Source: Alistipes sp. (GTDB lineage Bacteria; Bacteroidota; Bacteroidia; Bacteroidales; Rikenellaceae). From it: a stretch of DNA of 64,000 bases. Under the pieces are notes generated by a model. The model did not search any database. It was not told where the DNA came from and saw nothing but the letters and a program-made list of their open reading frames with translations. The stretch is taken from assembly GCA_031285405.1 (NCBI GenBank), contig JAITWH010000015.1, positions 38,826 through 102,825 on the forward strand, written 5' to 3'. Position numbers and translations under genes: made by a program. Within the stretch, counting starts at the first letter, position 1. Each line of letters begins with the position of its first letter. This document shows positions 29,264 through 39,225 of the stretch, one piece after another.

Positions 29264-30865
29264 TTAGAACGGGGCGTCGTCGTCGCGGCTCGATCTGGTT
29301 GGCGGATTGTAACTTTCTGTATAACCTCCCGGGCCGTCGTAGCCGGAGATGTCGCCTCCTCCAAGACCTCCGGAGCCCGAACTATATCCGCCGTCGGCGT
29401 TCCGACCGCCGTTTAGGGCGCTTTCAGTCATGTCGTAGTCGTCGCTGTCGTAGTCGAGGAAGCGCGCCTGCTCCTTGCGGAACTTGAGTCGCACGGTCTC
29501 GGTGGCGCCGTTTCGGTGCTTGGCGATGATGAACTCGGCGAGGCCCGGCGGCAGCGGAATGTTGTCCTCGTCGACCTTCATGCCGAAGTACTCGGGTCGG
29601 TGGATAAACGCCACGATGTCAGCGTCTTGCTCGATGGCGCCCGACTCGCGAAGGTCGCTCAGCTGCGGCTTTTTGCTCCCGCCGCGCAGCTCGCTCGCGC
29701 GGTTGAGCTGCGACAGCGCTATGATCGGAATGTTCAGCTCCTTGGCGATTGCCTTGAGGGTTCGCGAGATGCCCGCCACCTCCTGCTCGCGATTGCCGCG
29801 CGCGTCCTGCGATCCGGCCATAAGTTGCAGGTAGTCAATCACTATCAGCTGTATGTCGTGCTGCGTTTTGAGGCGCCGCACCTTCGACCGGAACTCGAAA
29901 ACCGACAGCGCCGGCGTGTCGTCGATGTAGAGCGGCGCGGTCTGGAACGGTTTGATCGACTCCTCAAGGTGGCGCCACTGCTCGGGGCTCAGGCGGCCGG
30001 TCTTCACATCCTTGGTGTCCAACTGCGACTCGGCGACTATGAGCCTCATCATCAGCTGGGTGGCCGACATTTCGAGCGAGAAAAAGGCCACCGGCACGTT
30101 GTGGTCGATCGCCATGTTGCGCGCCATCGAGAGCGTGAAGGCGGTCTTACCCATCGACGGTCTTGCCGCGACTATCACGAGGTCGCTCGGTTGCCACCCT
30201 AAGGTCACGCGGTCGATTCCCACGAAGCCGCTCGGCACTCCGCTGAATGCGTCGTCGCTCTTGGAGGCCTCCTCGATCGCCTCCATCGTGCGGCGCAGGA
30301 TGTCGCCCGAGCTCTGCACCGACCGCTGCATGTGCCCCTCCGACACGTGGTATATCTCGTTCTCGGCGTAGTCTATCAGGTCGGTCACGTCGGTGCTCTC
30401 GTCGTACGACCTCTTTTGAATCTCGGTCGAGGCGCGGATCAGCTCCCTCTGCACATACTTCTGGGCGATGATCTTGGAGTGGTACTCGACGTGCGCCGCC
30501 GAACCCACCCGCTGGGTCAGCTCGGCCAGAAAGGTCGCGCCGCCCACCTCCGCCAGTCGGCCGTCCTGCTTGAGCTGCTCGGTGACGGTGTAGAGGTCGA
30601 TGGGGCTGAGGTTGGACGACAGGGTCTCGATCGCGCGATAGATCGTGCGGTGCGCCTCCTTGTAGAACGCGTCGCCGGTGAGATACTCCTGCACGGCGAT
30701 GATGCTGTCGCGTTCGAGCATCAGCGCGCCGAGGATCGCCTCTTCGAGCTCGATGGCCTGGGGCGGCACGAGGCCTCCCTGTTCGAGCATCGTTTCGTAC
30801 GATTCGCGGTTTTGTTGCTGTGCACGGCCCCGTCCGGACGTGTTGTTGTTATAGGTTTTCGCCAT
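29264..30865 (-). CDS. dnaB: Replicative DNA helicase DnaB
   Basis: 533 aa; PPQAIELEEAILGALMLE; VAARPSMGKTAFTLSMARN; IVIDYLQLMAGS; LNRASELRGGSKKPQLSDLRESGAIEQDAD. Confidence 0.96.
   Translation of the reverse strand: MAKTYNNNTSGRGRAQQQNRESYETMLEQGGLVPPQAIELEEAILGALMLERDSIIAVQEYLTGDAFYKEAHRTIYRAIETLSSNLSPIDLYTVTEQLKQDGRLAEVGGATFLAELTQRVGSAAHVEYHSKIIAQKYVQRELIRASTEIQKRSYDESTDVTDLIDYAENEIYHVSEGHMQRSVQSSGDILRRTMEAIEEASKSDDAFSGVPSGFVGIDRVTLGWQPSDLVIVAARPSMGKTAFTLSMARNMAIDHNVPVAFFSLEMSATQLMMRLIVAESQLDTKDVKTGRLSPEQWRHLEESIKPFQTAPLYIDDTPALSVFEFRSKVRRLKTQHDIQLIVIDYLQLMAGSQDARGNREQEVAGISRTLKAIAKELNIPIIALSQLNRASELRGGSKKPQLSDLRESGAIEQDADIVAFIHRPEYFGMKVDEDNIPLPPGLAEFIIAKHRNGATETVRLKFRKEQARFLDYDSDDYDMTESALNGGRNADGGYSSGSGGLGGGDISGYDGPGGYTESYNPPTRSSRDDDAPF
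29387..29412 (-). repeat. In-frame AACG-loop hairpin (copy F) inside dnaB
   Basis: GTCGG-AACG-CCGAC (plus-strand 29393-29406), encodes GRNADGGYSS in the DnaB C-terminal tail. Confidence 0.75.
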
Positions 30866-30893
30866 TCTTTTTCTTGTAGGGTTGTAAAGGTAG

Positions 30894-32627
30894 TTACTTT
30901 TTTGAGAAAAAATAACTTTTTTGTCGGCGTTTGTCGTCCTGATTTCGGGCGACGTAGAGCGGTTCGCCGGTGTAGGGGTCGGTGCCGGTGTAGAACATTA
31001 CCGAGCTGAGGGTCATCGGCGTCGGGGTGAGGTCTTGCACCTGATCGGTGTGGAGGTGCAGCCGTCGCGTCTTTTCGGCGAGCCTTCGCATGTCGCCCTC
31101 GCTGCATCCCGGGTGGCTCGAAATGAAGTAGGGAATCAGCTGAGTTTTGAGCCCCTCGCGCTCGCACACGCTTCGGAAGTCGGCGTTCAGTCGCTCGAAC
31201 TCCGTCCATGCGGGTTTCCTCATCAGCCTCAGTATGTGCTCCTCGGTGTGCTCGGGGGCTACTTTTAGCCGGCCCGAGGTGTGGTTTACGATTACTTCTC
31301 TCAGATACTCGCTTTTATCCGAACTTAATCCGCCGTCGGCGTTCCGACTGAATAAATCGTACCTGATTCCGCTTCCGACGAAGGCTTTTTTGACCCCGCG
31401 CACTCCGCGCACCCGCTTGTATAGTTCCAACAGCCGCCGGTGCGAGTTGTCGAGGTTGGGGCAGGGTCGCGGCGTGAGGCACGACGGTCGGCGGCACGCG
31501 TCGCACTTTTCGGGATCGCGTCCGCTCATGCCGTACATGTTGGCCGACGGTCCGCCAAGGTCGGAGATGTAGCCCTTGAAGTAGGGCATCGCGGCGACAC
31601 GTTCGACCTCGCGCACGACCGACGCCTCGCTGCGCGACGTGATGAACTTGCCCTGATGCGCCGAGATGGTGCAGAAGCTGCAGCCGCCAAAGCAGCCGCG
31701 GTGGATGTTGACCGAATTTTTGATCATCTCCCATGCCGGAATGTCGCCTTTCGCGTTGTAGCGTGGGTGGGGCAGTCGCTCGTAGGGCAGCTCGAAACTG
31801 CGGTCGAGCGTCGCCGCGTCCATCACGGGGAGGGGCGGGTTGACTACTATGAATTTTTCTCCTGTCTGTTCTATTATTGTGCGGGTCGGGTTTAGGAGGT
31901 TGCTTTCGGTTTCGATTCGCACGAAGTTTTCGGCGAATTTTTTTCGGTCGGCCAAGCACTCCTCGAACGAGTGGAGTGTCGAGGTGTGGTCGGGATCGAG
32001 CCGCTCGACGTAGGCCCGGTCGGCGACGAAGGCCACCTGCTTCAATCGTCTGAGCAGCTTGGCGTTGAAGCCGTTGCGCAGTGCTCGCGCGATCTCGATC
32101 ATCGACACGTCGCCCATGCCGTAGGCCACGATGTCGGCGCCGCTCTCGACGAGGATCGACGGCCGCAGCGCGTCGTCCCAATAGTCGTAGTGGGCGAGCC
32201 TCCGCAGCGACGCCTCGATGCCGCCCAAGACCACCGGCACGTGGGGCCACAGCTCCTTGAGGATGCGTGTGTAGATGGTCGCCGCGCGGTCGGGTCGGAA
32301 TCCGGCTGCCCCGCCGGCGGTGTAGGCGTCGTCTGAGCGCAGCCGTTTGTTGGCCGTGTAGTGGTTGACCATCGAGTCCATGCTGCCGGCCGTGACTCCG
32401 AAGAAGAGTCTCGGTGCGCCGAGCTTTCGGAAGTCGCGCAGGTCGTCCCTCCAATTTGGTTGCGGCACGACGGCGACCCGCAGCCCCTCGGCCTCCAATA
32501 GCCGCCCGATGACCGCCGCTCCGAACGACGGGTGGTCGACGTAGGCGTCGCCCGTCACGAGGATCACATCCACGTGATCCCAACCCAGCGCGCGCACCTC
32601 CTTTACCGTCGTCGGTAGAAATCCCAT
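30894..32627 (-). CDS. YgiQ family radical SAM protein
   Basis: 577 aa; FLPTTVKEVRALGWDHVDVILVTGDAYVDHPSFG; CFGGCSFCTISAHQGKFITSRS; GRLKVAPEHTEE. Confidence 0.93.
   Translation of the reverse strand: MGFLPTTVKEVRALGWDHVDVILVTGDAYVDHPSFGAAVIGRLLEAEGLRVAVVPQPNWRDDLRDFRKLGAPRLFFGVTAGSMDSMVNHYTANKRLRSDDAYTAGGAAGFRPDRAATIYTRILKELWPHVPVVLGGIEASLRRLAHYDYWDDALRPSILVESGADIVAYGMGDVSMIEIARALRNGFNAKLLRRLKQVAFVADRAYVERLDPDHTSTLHSFEECLADRKKFAENFVRIETESNLLNPTRTIIEQTGEKFIVVNPPLPVMDAATLDRSFELPYERLPHPRYNAKGDIPAWEMIKNSVNIHRGCFGGCSFCTISAHQGKFITSRSEASVVREVERVAAMPYFKGYISDLGGPSANMYGMSGRDPEKCDACRRPSCLTPRPCPNLDNSHRRLLELYKRVRGVRGVKKAFVGSGIRYDLFSRNADGGLSSDKSEYLREVIVNHTSGRLKVAPEHTEEHILRLMRKPAWTEFERLNADFRSVCEREGLKTQLIPYFISSHPGCSEGDMRRLAEKTRRLHLHTDQVQDLTPTPMTLSSVMFYTGTDPYTGEPLYVARNQDDKRRQKSYFFSKK
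31327..31351 (-). repeat. In-frame AACG-loop hairpin (copy G) inside the YgiQ-type gene
   Basis: GTCGG-AACG-CCGAC (plus-strand 31335-31348), encodes SRNADGGLSS. Confidence 0.75.
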
Positions 32628-32700
32628 TTTTCGCTCTCTTTTAGTTTGCGAAGATAGGGAAATTTTTTGAGAGCGGGGTTGAGGGTTTTGGCGGGTGGGG

Positions 32701-34209
32701 TTAGTTTACTTGGAAACTTGAAATGGATATGTTGGTGTTAGTCGCACCGGCAACTATCGTGATTTCGCCAGATACAAGTTCCCCGTTGGGCGAAGAGAAT
32801 GAATAATCGCCATCTGTGTCGGTGTCGACGCGTATAGGGAACGGGCTATTGGAAACGAAGTTGACATCGCCAACTTTTACAGACCTGATGGTACCCGAGC
32901 CAGTCTCGCTACGACGCGCTGTTATCTTAATGGATGTTATCCCGCTGCTGTAATTGTCTTTAGTTATAGTTACCTCTGTCCCTCCTTGAATAATGCAACC
33001 AAAAGCAGGACTGAATTTATCGGTGCCGGTAATTGTGTAATCGCTGCTGCCGCTCACTAACAGCCCCGAGCTCCATGTCCCCACGAGTGGCGGTGTTTCG
33101 CCTCCGCCGTTCTCACCTCCTCCGTTTTCACCTCCTCCGCCATTTTCGCCACCTCCGTTCTCGCCGCCGCCGTTTTCGTCTTCGTCATCTTCGCCGGTTT
33201 TGGGGATATCGGAATTTCCGCTGCCCGAACTGCCCCCTTCCGTCCAGTCGTCGATGTCGTTCAGCCCGCCGTTAGCGTCGCCGAACCCGACGCTCTCCTC
33301 CTCGCGCGGCATCAGGCGAATTTCGTAGGTGTACCTCTTGCCGGGCACATAGGTGGCGTTCGTGACGGTGAAGATCGCCTTCTCGTCGCTGCCGGCAAGC
33401 TCGAAGGTCAGCGTGTAGTCGAGCCCCGCGCCCGGCAACACTATCGCCTCGACCTCGGCGCTCTCCTTCACCGCCTCGCCGTCGCCGTCATCGTCGTAAG
33501 TCGACGCCACGAGGGCCGGAAACGTCGTGATGCCACCCGCGCTGCCGCTGACGATCGTACCTGTCGCGAGGTCGAACTGCGCCGTCGTGGCGAGCCCGCT
33601 GATGGTCGCCGTCATCCCTTCGAGCGACGCGCCCTCGGTGTCGACGACGCTGAAGATGAGCTTCGAGAGGCTGTGCTTGAATTCCAGCTTAGGATTGCCC
33701 GACGCCTCGGTTTTGTCCGTCGCGTTGCCCGACCACATCAGGTCGATGTTTTTTTGCGGCGACTGCGTGGCGACGTTCACCGGATAGATGAAGTTCGCCG
33801 TGATCCCCGTCGCGCGGTAGGGATAGTAGGCCACGAAATCGACGCTCCCCTCCTCGTCGGGCCACTCGATCGCCTCGTCGCCGACTCCCGCGAATGCGAC
33901 GCCTGTGGTCGTACTGCTCTGGTTGTGGCCATACTGTGCGTTGTCGGCCAGCGGCTCGGTCTCGCTCCAGTCGGTGCTGCCCGACGCGAGCATGTATACC
34001 CCTATCCTGTCGCCCTGCTCCCACATGTCGTCGTAGGCTCGGGTCGTTGGGGAGTTTGAGTTCTGGCTTGAGGTCTTCGCGATCGAGGTCGAAAATTTTA
34101 CCTGATTGCCGCCGTTTGTGCTGAGGGTGCCCGCCGCGTCCCTGATACATCCGCACACGGAGGCAGAGAGTGCCGCCATCGCGAGGGCACCGATTAAAGA
34201 TTTTTTCAT
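32701..34209 (-). CDS. Fimbrillin family (FimA/Mfa1-like) lipoprotein
   Basis: 502 aa; lipobox VCGC; VDFVAYYPY, DLMWSGNAT, LEFKHSLSKLIFSV; GGGENGG linker. Confidence 0.85.
   Translation of the reverse strand: MKKSLIGALAMAALSASVCGCIRDAAGTLSTNGGNQVKFSTSIAKTSSQNSNSPTTRAYDDMWEQGDRIGVYMLASGSTDWSETEPLADNAQYGHNQSSTTTGVAFAGVGDEAIEWPDEEGSVDFVAYYPYRATGITANFIYPVNVATQSPQKNIDLMWSGNATDKTEASGNPKLEFKHSLSKLIFSVVDTEGASLEGMTATISGLATTAQFDLATGTIVSGSAGGITTFPALVASTYDDDGDGEAVKESAEVEAIVLPGAGLDYTLTFELAGSDEKAIFTVTNATYVPGKRYTYEIRLMPREEESVGFGDANGGLNDIDDWTEGGSSGSGNSDIPKTGEDDEDENGGGENGGGENGGGGENGGGENGGGETPPLVGTWSSGLLVSGSSDYTITGTDKFSPAFGCIIQGGTEVTITKDNYSSGITSIKITARRSETGSGTIRSVKVGDVNFVSNSPFPIRVDTDTDGDYSFSSPNGELVSGEITIVAGATNTNISISSFQVN
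33110..33190. repeat. Imperfect tandem repeat encoding (GGGEN)n linker in the fimbrillin gene
   Basis: GENGGGENGGGENGGGGENGGGENGGGE in translation. Confidence 0.85.
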
Positions 34210-34546
34210 GTCGTTGGTAATTTTTGGGTTTGGTTTTTTTGTTCTGTTTGGGGTTTTTGGTTGTGTTTTTTTGGTTTGGTTGATTTGGTTTTTTGAGGTT
34301 TCGGGTTTGGGCTCGAATTCTCGGTCTTATATCGTTTTTTTGTCTTCTTTAGTTGTCGGGTTTTAGTTTCGGGGCTGCCTAATATGTCTTACACGCCGTT
34401 CCGCACCATCACCGCATTACTTTTCAACGGCACGTTTTAAAATATCGCAACTGCACAAATTTGCCACTCTTGGAACTTTTTCGACCATGCAACGGCAAAT
34501 ATACATCAATTTTCCAAAATTGGTGCATCAAATCGAAAAAATAATT

Positions 34547-36898
34547 TTAGTTTACCCTGTTTGACTCTTCAGAACCGCCCCGCTGGCGATAGCGATCGCT
34601 GTGTTTGTTGAACAAAAATCTAACCGAAATACGCACGTGACGCCGGTCGGCGCTGGAGCGTTGCGACGTCTCGTAGAATCCGTATCGGTCGCGCCAGCCG
34701 TTACCGCCGCTTCCCGCCCCTCCGCGCAGCAGATCGTAGCCCGACAGAGAGAGCTGCAGCCGGCGGTCGAAAAGGTATTGCGTGATGCCCGCCGTCAGGT
34801 TGTTGGCCGGCTCCATCATCGTCATCAGATAGTAGCTGCGGCCGTAATACTCGAATCCACCCGTCAGGGAGGTGTTCGGCGCGATCCGCACGTCGGCGTC
34901 GATCGAGGCGTACCACGACGGCCGCCCTACGACGATCGTTTCGCCAAGGTAGGGGATCTCCGTGCGTGGGAACTCGATGCCGCCGTCGAGGGTCATCGAA
35001 AATTTCCCCCAACTGTTGTTGTATGTCGCGTCGACAAGAAAATAGCGCGAGCGCGGAACATTGAGAGGCTTGAAGACGATCGAGCCGCCATCCTCCGAGA
35101 GCTCGCCCGAGTCGATGCTCGGATCGATTTCGTAGTTGGCGCCGAGGCTCAGCGTCAGGTTGCTCCACAGCGTGGCGGCGAACTCCACATTGTGGCTGAT
35201 GGTGGAGCGAAGCAGCGGGTTGCCGTAGCTCGTGACCACGCTGTTTATGTAGCTCGCCGACGGGTTGAGCTGGCCGACCGACGGACGGGATATGCGACTG
35301 GTGTAGCTCAACGACAGGTCGACTATGCGCGACAGCTCCGACGTGTAGAACTCCAACGACGGGAAGAGGTTGTTCTCCCACCCCTCGCGCAGCGTCGCCC
35401 CGTCCACCCGCACGTTGTCGTTCATGAACTCGCCGCGCAGGCCCGCCTCCCAGCCCCATTTCGTGTACTCTCCCGCGAGTGTGGCGTAGGCTGCGGCGTT
35501 GTCGCTCTTGAGCAGGGTGGTGGTGCGCTGGTCGTCATAATCTGTCGTGTTGCGGCTGTCGATGTGGCCGTAACGCAGGCCGGTGAGCAGTTCGGCGCCG
35601 AAAAGAGGCATGCTATATTCGGCCTTGACGGAGAAGATGTCGGCCGTCGAGCGGTTGCCGATCGTGATCATATCCTCGTCTCCCGATTCGAGGTAGCGTT
35701 GCGCGATTGTCGCGTAGCTCTTCGGCATCGAGCGGGCGTAGTCGGCCGTGATGTTGAGCGTGCGCATCGAGTCGATGGAGAAGCGGTAACCTAAATTTGC
35801 CGAATGGGATTGGCGGTTGCTGTCGGAGTGGCTATCCGCATCCATCCTCCGGGTGTCGCCGGACTGAAATATGCGCTCCTGCTGCAGGCTGAGGCTGTTG
35901 CTCTTTCGGAACGTTCCCGAGTATTGCCACAAAAGTTGATGGCGCGGGGTTATGTCAAACGTGCTGCCATACAGTATGGAGTGTTGTCGGATGCGATTCG
36001 TGTCGTCGGAGTAGATGCTGTCCGCGATCGGCGCCTCGGGCAGGTGTATCGCCTCTGTGTCCCAGGTGTAGTAGTGGGAGTTCGAATCGGAGTACTGGTA
36101 CGAAAAATAGTTGATCCACTTTTCACTCGCGACCTGCAGCTGCGCCCCCGTCGAGTTGGAGAACCGGCGGCCGAAATATGAACCGTTGGATATCTGCCCC
36201 GATGTAACACCCTGCGCGCGGGTGGAGCGCACACGAACCACCGAGGCGTAAGAGGCGTCGTAGCGCGCCGAGGGGTTACGGTCGATCTCTATCGAGACTA
36301 TCTGCGATGGCTGCAGCAACAGCAACTCCTCGTAGCTGCTCTCGCGGCCGTCGAGCCACACCTGCGGCGTGCCCTTGCCGAAGACGGTCAGCCCGCCGCC
36401 GTCGACCTGCATCCCGGGAGCGCGGCGCAGGATATCCTGCACGTCGGGCAGGTGCTGCAAAGTCGAACCCGCCACCCGTACCACCGTCTTGCCCCGCGAG
36501 GTGCTCACCGCCGGCACACGACCCGAGACCACCACCGCGTCGACGCTTATCACCGCCGTCTTCATGACGATGGTGTCGGCGGCGGCCTCGGATGCCCTCG
36601 CCGACGGGTGCGAAAAATCCTCGACATAGATGTGATCCTCGTAACCCAGACACTGGATCTGCACGAGCTTCCGCCCCTCGAACGCGCGCTGCAGCTCCAG
36701 CCTCCCGTTCAGGCCGATCTCTCCGCTCACGTAGGTCGAGTCGGGCAGATCCCTCACGACGACGTTGAAGTAGTCCAGCGGCCGACCCTCGGAGTCGACC
36801 ACCGTGCGCCGGTAAGCATCCCGACTCTGCGCGAAACCCGCGAGTGAACCCGCCAGCGAACCCAATATGAGCGCGGCGATCAATACGATTTTCTTCAT
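34547..36898 (-). CDS. TonB-dependent receptor-like outer-membrane beta-barrel family protein
   Basis: Start MKKIVLIAALILGSLAGSLAGFAQ; carboxypeptidase-like N-domain, plug-like ILRRAPGMQVDGGGLTVFGKGTPQVWLDGRES, long beta-barrel. Confidence 0.88.
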   Translation of the reverse strand: MKKIVLIAALILGSLAGSLAGFAQSRDAYRRTVVDSEGRPLDYFNVVVRDLPDSTYVSGEIGLNGRLELQRAFEGRKLVQIQCLGYEDHIYVEDFSHPSARASEAAADTIVMKTAVISVDAVVVSGRVPAVSTSRGKTVVRVAGSTLQHLPDVQDILRRAPGMQVDGGGLTVFGKGTPQVWLDGRESSYEELLLLQPSQIVSIEIDRNPSARYDASYASVVRVRSTRAQGVTSGQISNGSYFGRRFSNSTGAQLQVASEKWINYFSYQYSDSNSHYYTWDTEAIHLPEAPIADSIYSDDTNRIRQHSILYGSTFDITPRHQLLWQYSGTFRKSNSLSLQQERIFQSGDTRRMDADSHSDSNRQSHSANLGYRFSIDSMRTLNITADYARSMPKSYATIAQRYLESGDEDMITIGNRSTADIFSVKAEYSMPLFGAELLTGLRYGHIDSRNTTDYDDQRTTTLLKSDNAAAYATLAGEYTKWGWEAGLRGEFMNDNVRVDGATLREGWENNLFPSLEFYTSELSRIVDLSLSYTSRISRPSVGQLNPSASYINSVVTSYGNPLLRSTISHNVEFAATLWSNLTLSLGANYEIDPSIDSGELSEDGGSIVFKPLNVPRSRYFLVDATYNNSWGKFSMTLDGGIEFPRTEIPYLGETIVVGRPSWYASIDADVRIAPNTSLTGGFEYYGRSYYLMTMMEPANNLTAGITQYLFDRRLQLSLSGYDLLRGGAGSGGNGWRDRYGFYETSQRSSADRRHVRISVRFLFNKHSDRYRQRGGSEESNRVN

Positions 36899-36965
36899 AA
36901 AGTTTGAGGCATCAGAACATGCAGTGGCAAATATAGCTATTTTTGTGGCTCGATAAGAGTAGAAG

Positions 36966-37895
36966 ATGCGCTTCACGGAGAAAAATTATCGCGGTCATCT
37001 GTTGATGGTGATTGCCTACACGGTGTTCGGGCTCAACATTCCGGCCGTCAAATATGTGATCGGCGAGGCCGGCATCACGGGGCTGTCGGTGACATTCTAC
37101 CGCATGGCCGGCGCGGCGGCGCTCTTTTGGTTTGCCTCGCTGTTCGTGCGGGCTCAGCGGGTGCCGCCGCGCGACTTGGGGGCTATCTTTGTGGCGTCGC
37201 TGTTCTGCATACTGCTCAACCAGATGCCGTTCATAGTCGGGGTGTCGCTCACCTCGCCCATCGACGCGTCGGTCATCACGACGATCGGGCCGATGATCAC
37301 GATGGTGCTGGCGGCGGCGTTTCTGCACGAACCGATCTCGTGGCTCAAGGCGGGCGGAGTTGTAGTGGGGGCGTCGGGGGCTCTGATGCTGGTGCTGGGG
37401 GGCGGGGCGTTGGAGGGCAGAGGCGGCGCGAGCGTCGTGGGCGACCTGTTGTGCGTGGCCAGCAGCCTCTCGTTTGCGATCTATCTGACGGCTTTCAAAC
37501 GTCTCTTCACGACCTACTCGCCGGTGACGCTCATGCGGTGGATGTTTCTATTTTCGGCCGTGCTGTCGGCGCCGGTGTGTTGGCACGACGTGGCGACGGT
37601 CGACTACGTGTCGCTCGGATGGGATGTGTGGGCAACCATCTTTTTTATCGTCGCCGGCGCGACGTTTCTGACATTTTTTCTGCTCCCCATCGGCCAACGA
37701 TATCTGCGCCCGACGGTGCTCAGCATGTACAACTATCTGCAGCCGACGGTCGCGGCGTTGGTGGCCGTGGCGGCGGGGATGGATACTTTCGGACTCACTA
37801 AGGGGTTGGCGACCGTGCTGGTATTCGCCGGAGTGTGGATGGTGACTCGCAGCAAGTCGCGGGCCTCGGTTAGTGGCGCGCAATTACCTGAGTAG
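36966..37895 (+). CDS. EamA/DMT family transporter
   Basis: 309 aa, about 10 TM; two internal EamA-like halves. Confidence 0.9.
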   Translation: MRFTEKNYRGHLLMVIAYTVFGLNIPAVKYVIGEAGITGLSVTFYRMAGAAALFWFASLFVRAQRVPPRDLGAIFVASLFCILLNQMPFIVGVSLTSPIDASVITTIGPMITMVLAAAFLHEPISWLKAGGVVVGASGALMLVLGGGALEGRGGASVVGDLLCVASSLSFAIYLTAFKRLFTTYSPVTLMRWMFLFSAVLSAPVCWHDVATVDYVSLGWDVWATIFFIVAGATFLTFFLLPIGQRYLRPTVLSMYNYLQPTVAALVAVAAGMDTFGLTKGLATVLVFAGVWMVTRSKSRASVSGAQLPE

Positions 37896-39137
37896 CAGTG
37901 AGCTGTCGCCGTAGCTTAGGAACCGGAAGTCGTGTGCGAGGGCGTAATCGTAGATTTTTTTCCAACTGTCGCCTCCGCCGGTGAAGCCGGCTATGAGCAG
38001 CAGCAGCGTGCTTCGCGGCTGATGAAAGTTGGTGACGATGCCCTCCACGATGCGAAAACGAAATCCCGCGGGGGTGATCATTATCTGCGTCGCGCCTTTC
38101 AATGTGCCGAGGCCGCGTCCCCTCATCCAATCGACGAGGGTGGTGAGCGCCGTCCATCCGTCGAACTCCTCCGGAATGTCGTAGAGCTCGAACTGGCCCA
38201 CGGGCTTTGCGAGTTCGAGGTCGCCGTTCCGACGAATGCGCCATGCGAGTGCCGAGAGCGATTCGAGGGTGCGCACCGAGGTCGTCCCGACGGCTATGAT
38301 TTTTCCTGACTTGACAAGCAGTTGTTCGATGGCGGCGAGCGTCACCTCGAAATGTTCGGTGTGCATGGTGTGTTCGAGCGCGTTCTCGACCTTGACGGGC
38401 AGGAAAGTTCCCGCGCCGACGTGCAGCGTGACCTCCTGGAAACCGACGCCCTTGTCCCTGAGCCGCCCAATCAGCTCGGGCGTGAAGTGGAGCCCCGCCG
38501 TGGGTGCCGCCACCGACCCCTCGACGCGCGCGTAGACTGTCTGGTAGCGGGCGTTGTCGACCTCTTCGCTGTCGCGCCCCAGATAGGGCGGGATCGGCAC
38601 GCGCCCCAACAGCTCCAACAGCTGACCGAAGGTCAGGTCGGAGTCCCACTCGAAGCGAATGATCTGTTCGGCCCCGCGCTGGTCGGGGTGTTTGCGACGA
38701 GCTCGCAACAGCACAGTGCCGTTGTTGTCCCTTATATATATAGGTATACCCTGTTGAGCGCTGCTCGAATCGCCGCGGGCGTTCCCGCTCCACCTCTTGG
38801 AGTTGCCCACCATGCAGAGCCATTCGCAACTTTCGCGCGCGGCAAACGCACGCTCGTAGTCGGCGGGCTCGGCGGGTTCGAGACACAGAATCTCTATTCG
38901 CGCTCCGAGGGTAGTTTGAGTTCCCGCCTTGTGCATCACGAGTCGCGCCCTCACGACCCGAGTGTTGTTGAAAACGAGCAGACTTTCGGGCGGCAAAACA
39001 GAGGCGATATCACTGAAGCGGTTTTCAGTGATATCGCCTTGCCGCCACACCAACAACTTCGACGCGTCGCGGTTGGCCGGCGGAAACTTCGCGATCCGCC
39101 CGTCCGGCAGATCGTAATCGAAATCGGAAATGTTCAT
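37884..39137 (-). CDS. queA: S-adenosylmethionine:tRNA ribosyltransferase-isomerase
   Basis: 417 aa; FDYDLPDGRIAKFPPANRDASKLLV; GSVAAPTAGLHFTPEL; HVGAGTFLPVK; NFHQPRSTLLLLIAGF. Confidence 0.95.
   Translation of the reverse strand: MNISDFDYDLPDGRIAKFPPANRDASKLLVWRQGDITENRFSDIASVLPPESLLVFNNTRVVRARLVMHKAGTQTTLGARIEILCLEPAEPADYERAFAARESCEWLCMVGNSKRWSGNARGDSSSAQQGIPIYIRDNNGTVLLRARRKHPDQRGAEQIIRFEWDSDLTFGQLLELLGRVPIPPYLGRDSEEVDNARYQTVYARVEGSVAAPTAGLHFTPELIGRLRDKGVGFQEVTLHVGAGTFLPVKVENALEHTMHTEHFEVTLAAIEQLLVKSGKIIAVGTTSVRTLESLSALAWRIRRNGDLELAKPVGQFELYDIPEEFDGWTALTTLVDWMRGRGLGTLKGATQIMITPAGFRFRIVEGIVTNFHQPRSTLLLLIAGFTGGGDSWKKIYDYALAHDFRFLSYGDSSLLLR
38766..38788 (-). repeat. In-frame AACG-loop hairpin (copy J) inside queA, stem GCGGG/CCCGC
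   Basis: GCGGG-CGTT-CCCGC preceded by AATCGCC on the plus strand; encodes SGNARGDSS. Confidence 0.65.
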
Positions 39138-39157
39138 GATAACCCACTGTGTTTAAC

Positions 39158-39225
39158 GATTAGTGATTGGTTGACCACGCAGACTTTCGCGTCAGCACTA
39201 ACCACTGATCACTAACCACTAATTA
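39158..39225. repeat. Heptanucleotide repeats (CACTAAC/CACTGAT/CACTAAT)n and an inverted partner; overlaps infC stop
   Basis: cgattagtgattgg ... cactaac cactgat cactaac cactaat ta. Confidence 0.8.

Noticed and set aside
38212-38235. Another hairpin copy in queA (GTCGGAACGGCGAC, RRNGDLEL)
   Set aside because: The stem is imperfect and the GCGATTTA tail is missing; could be chance coding sequence.
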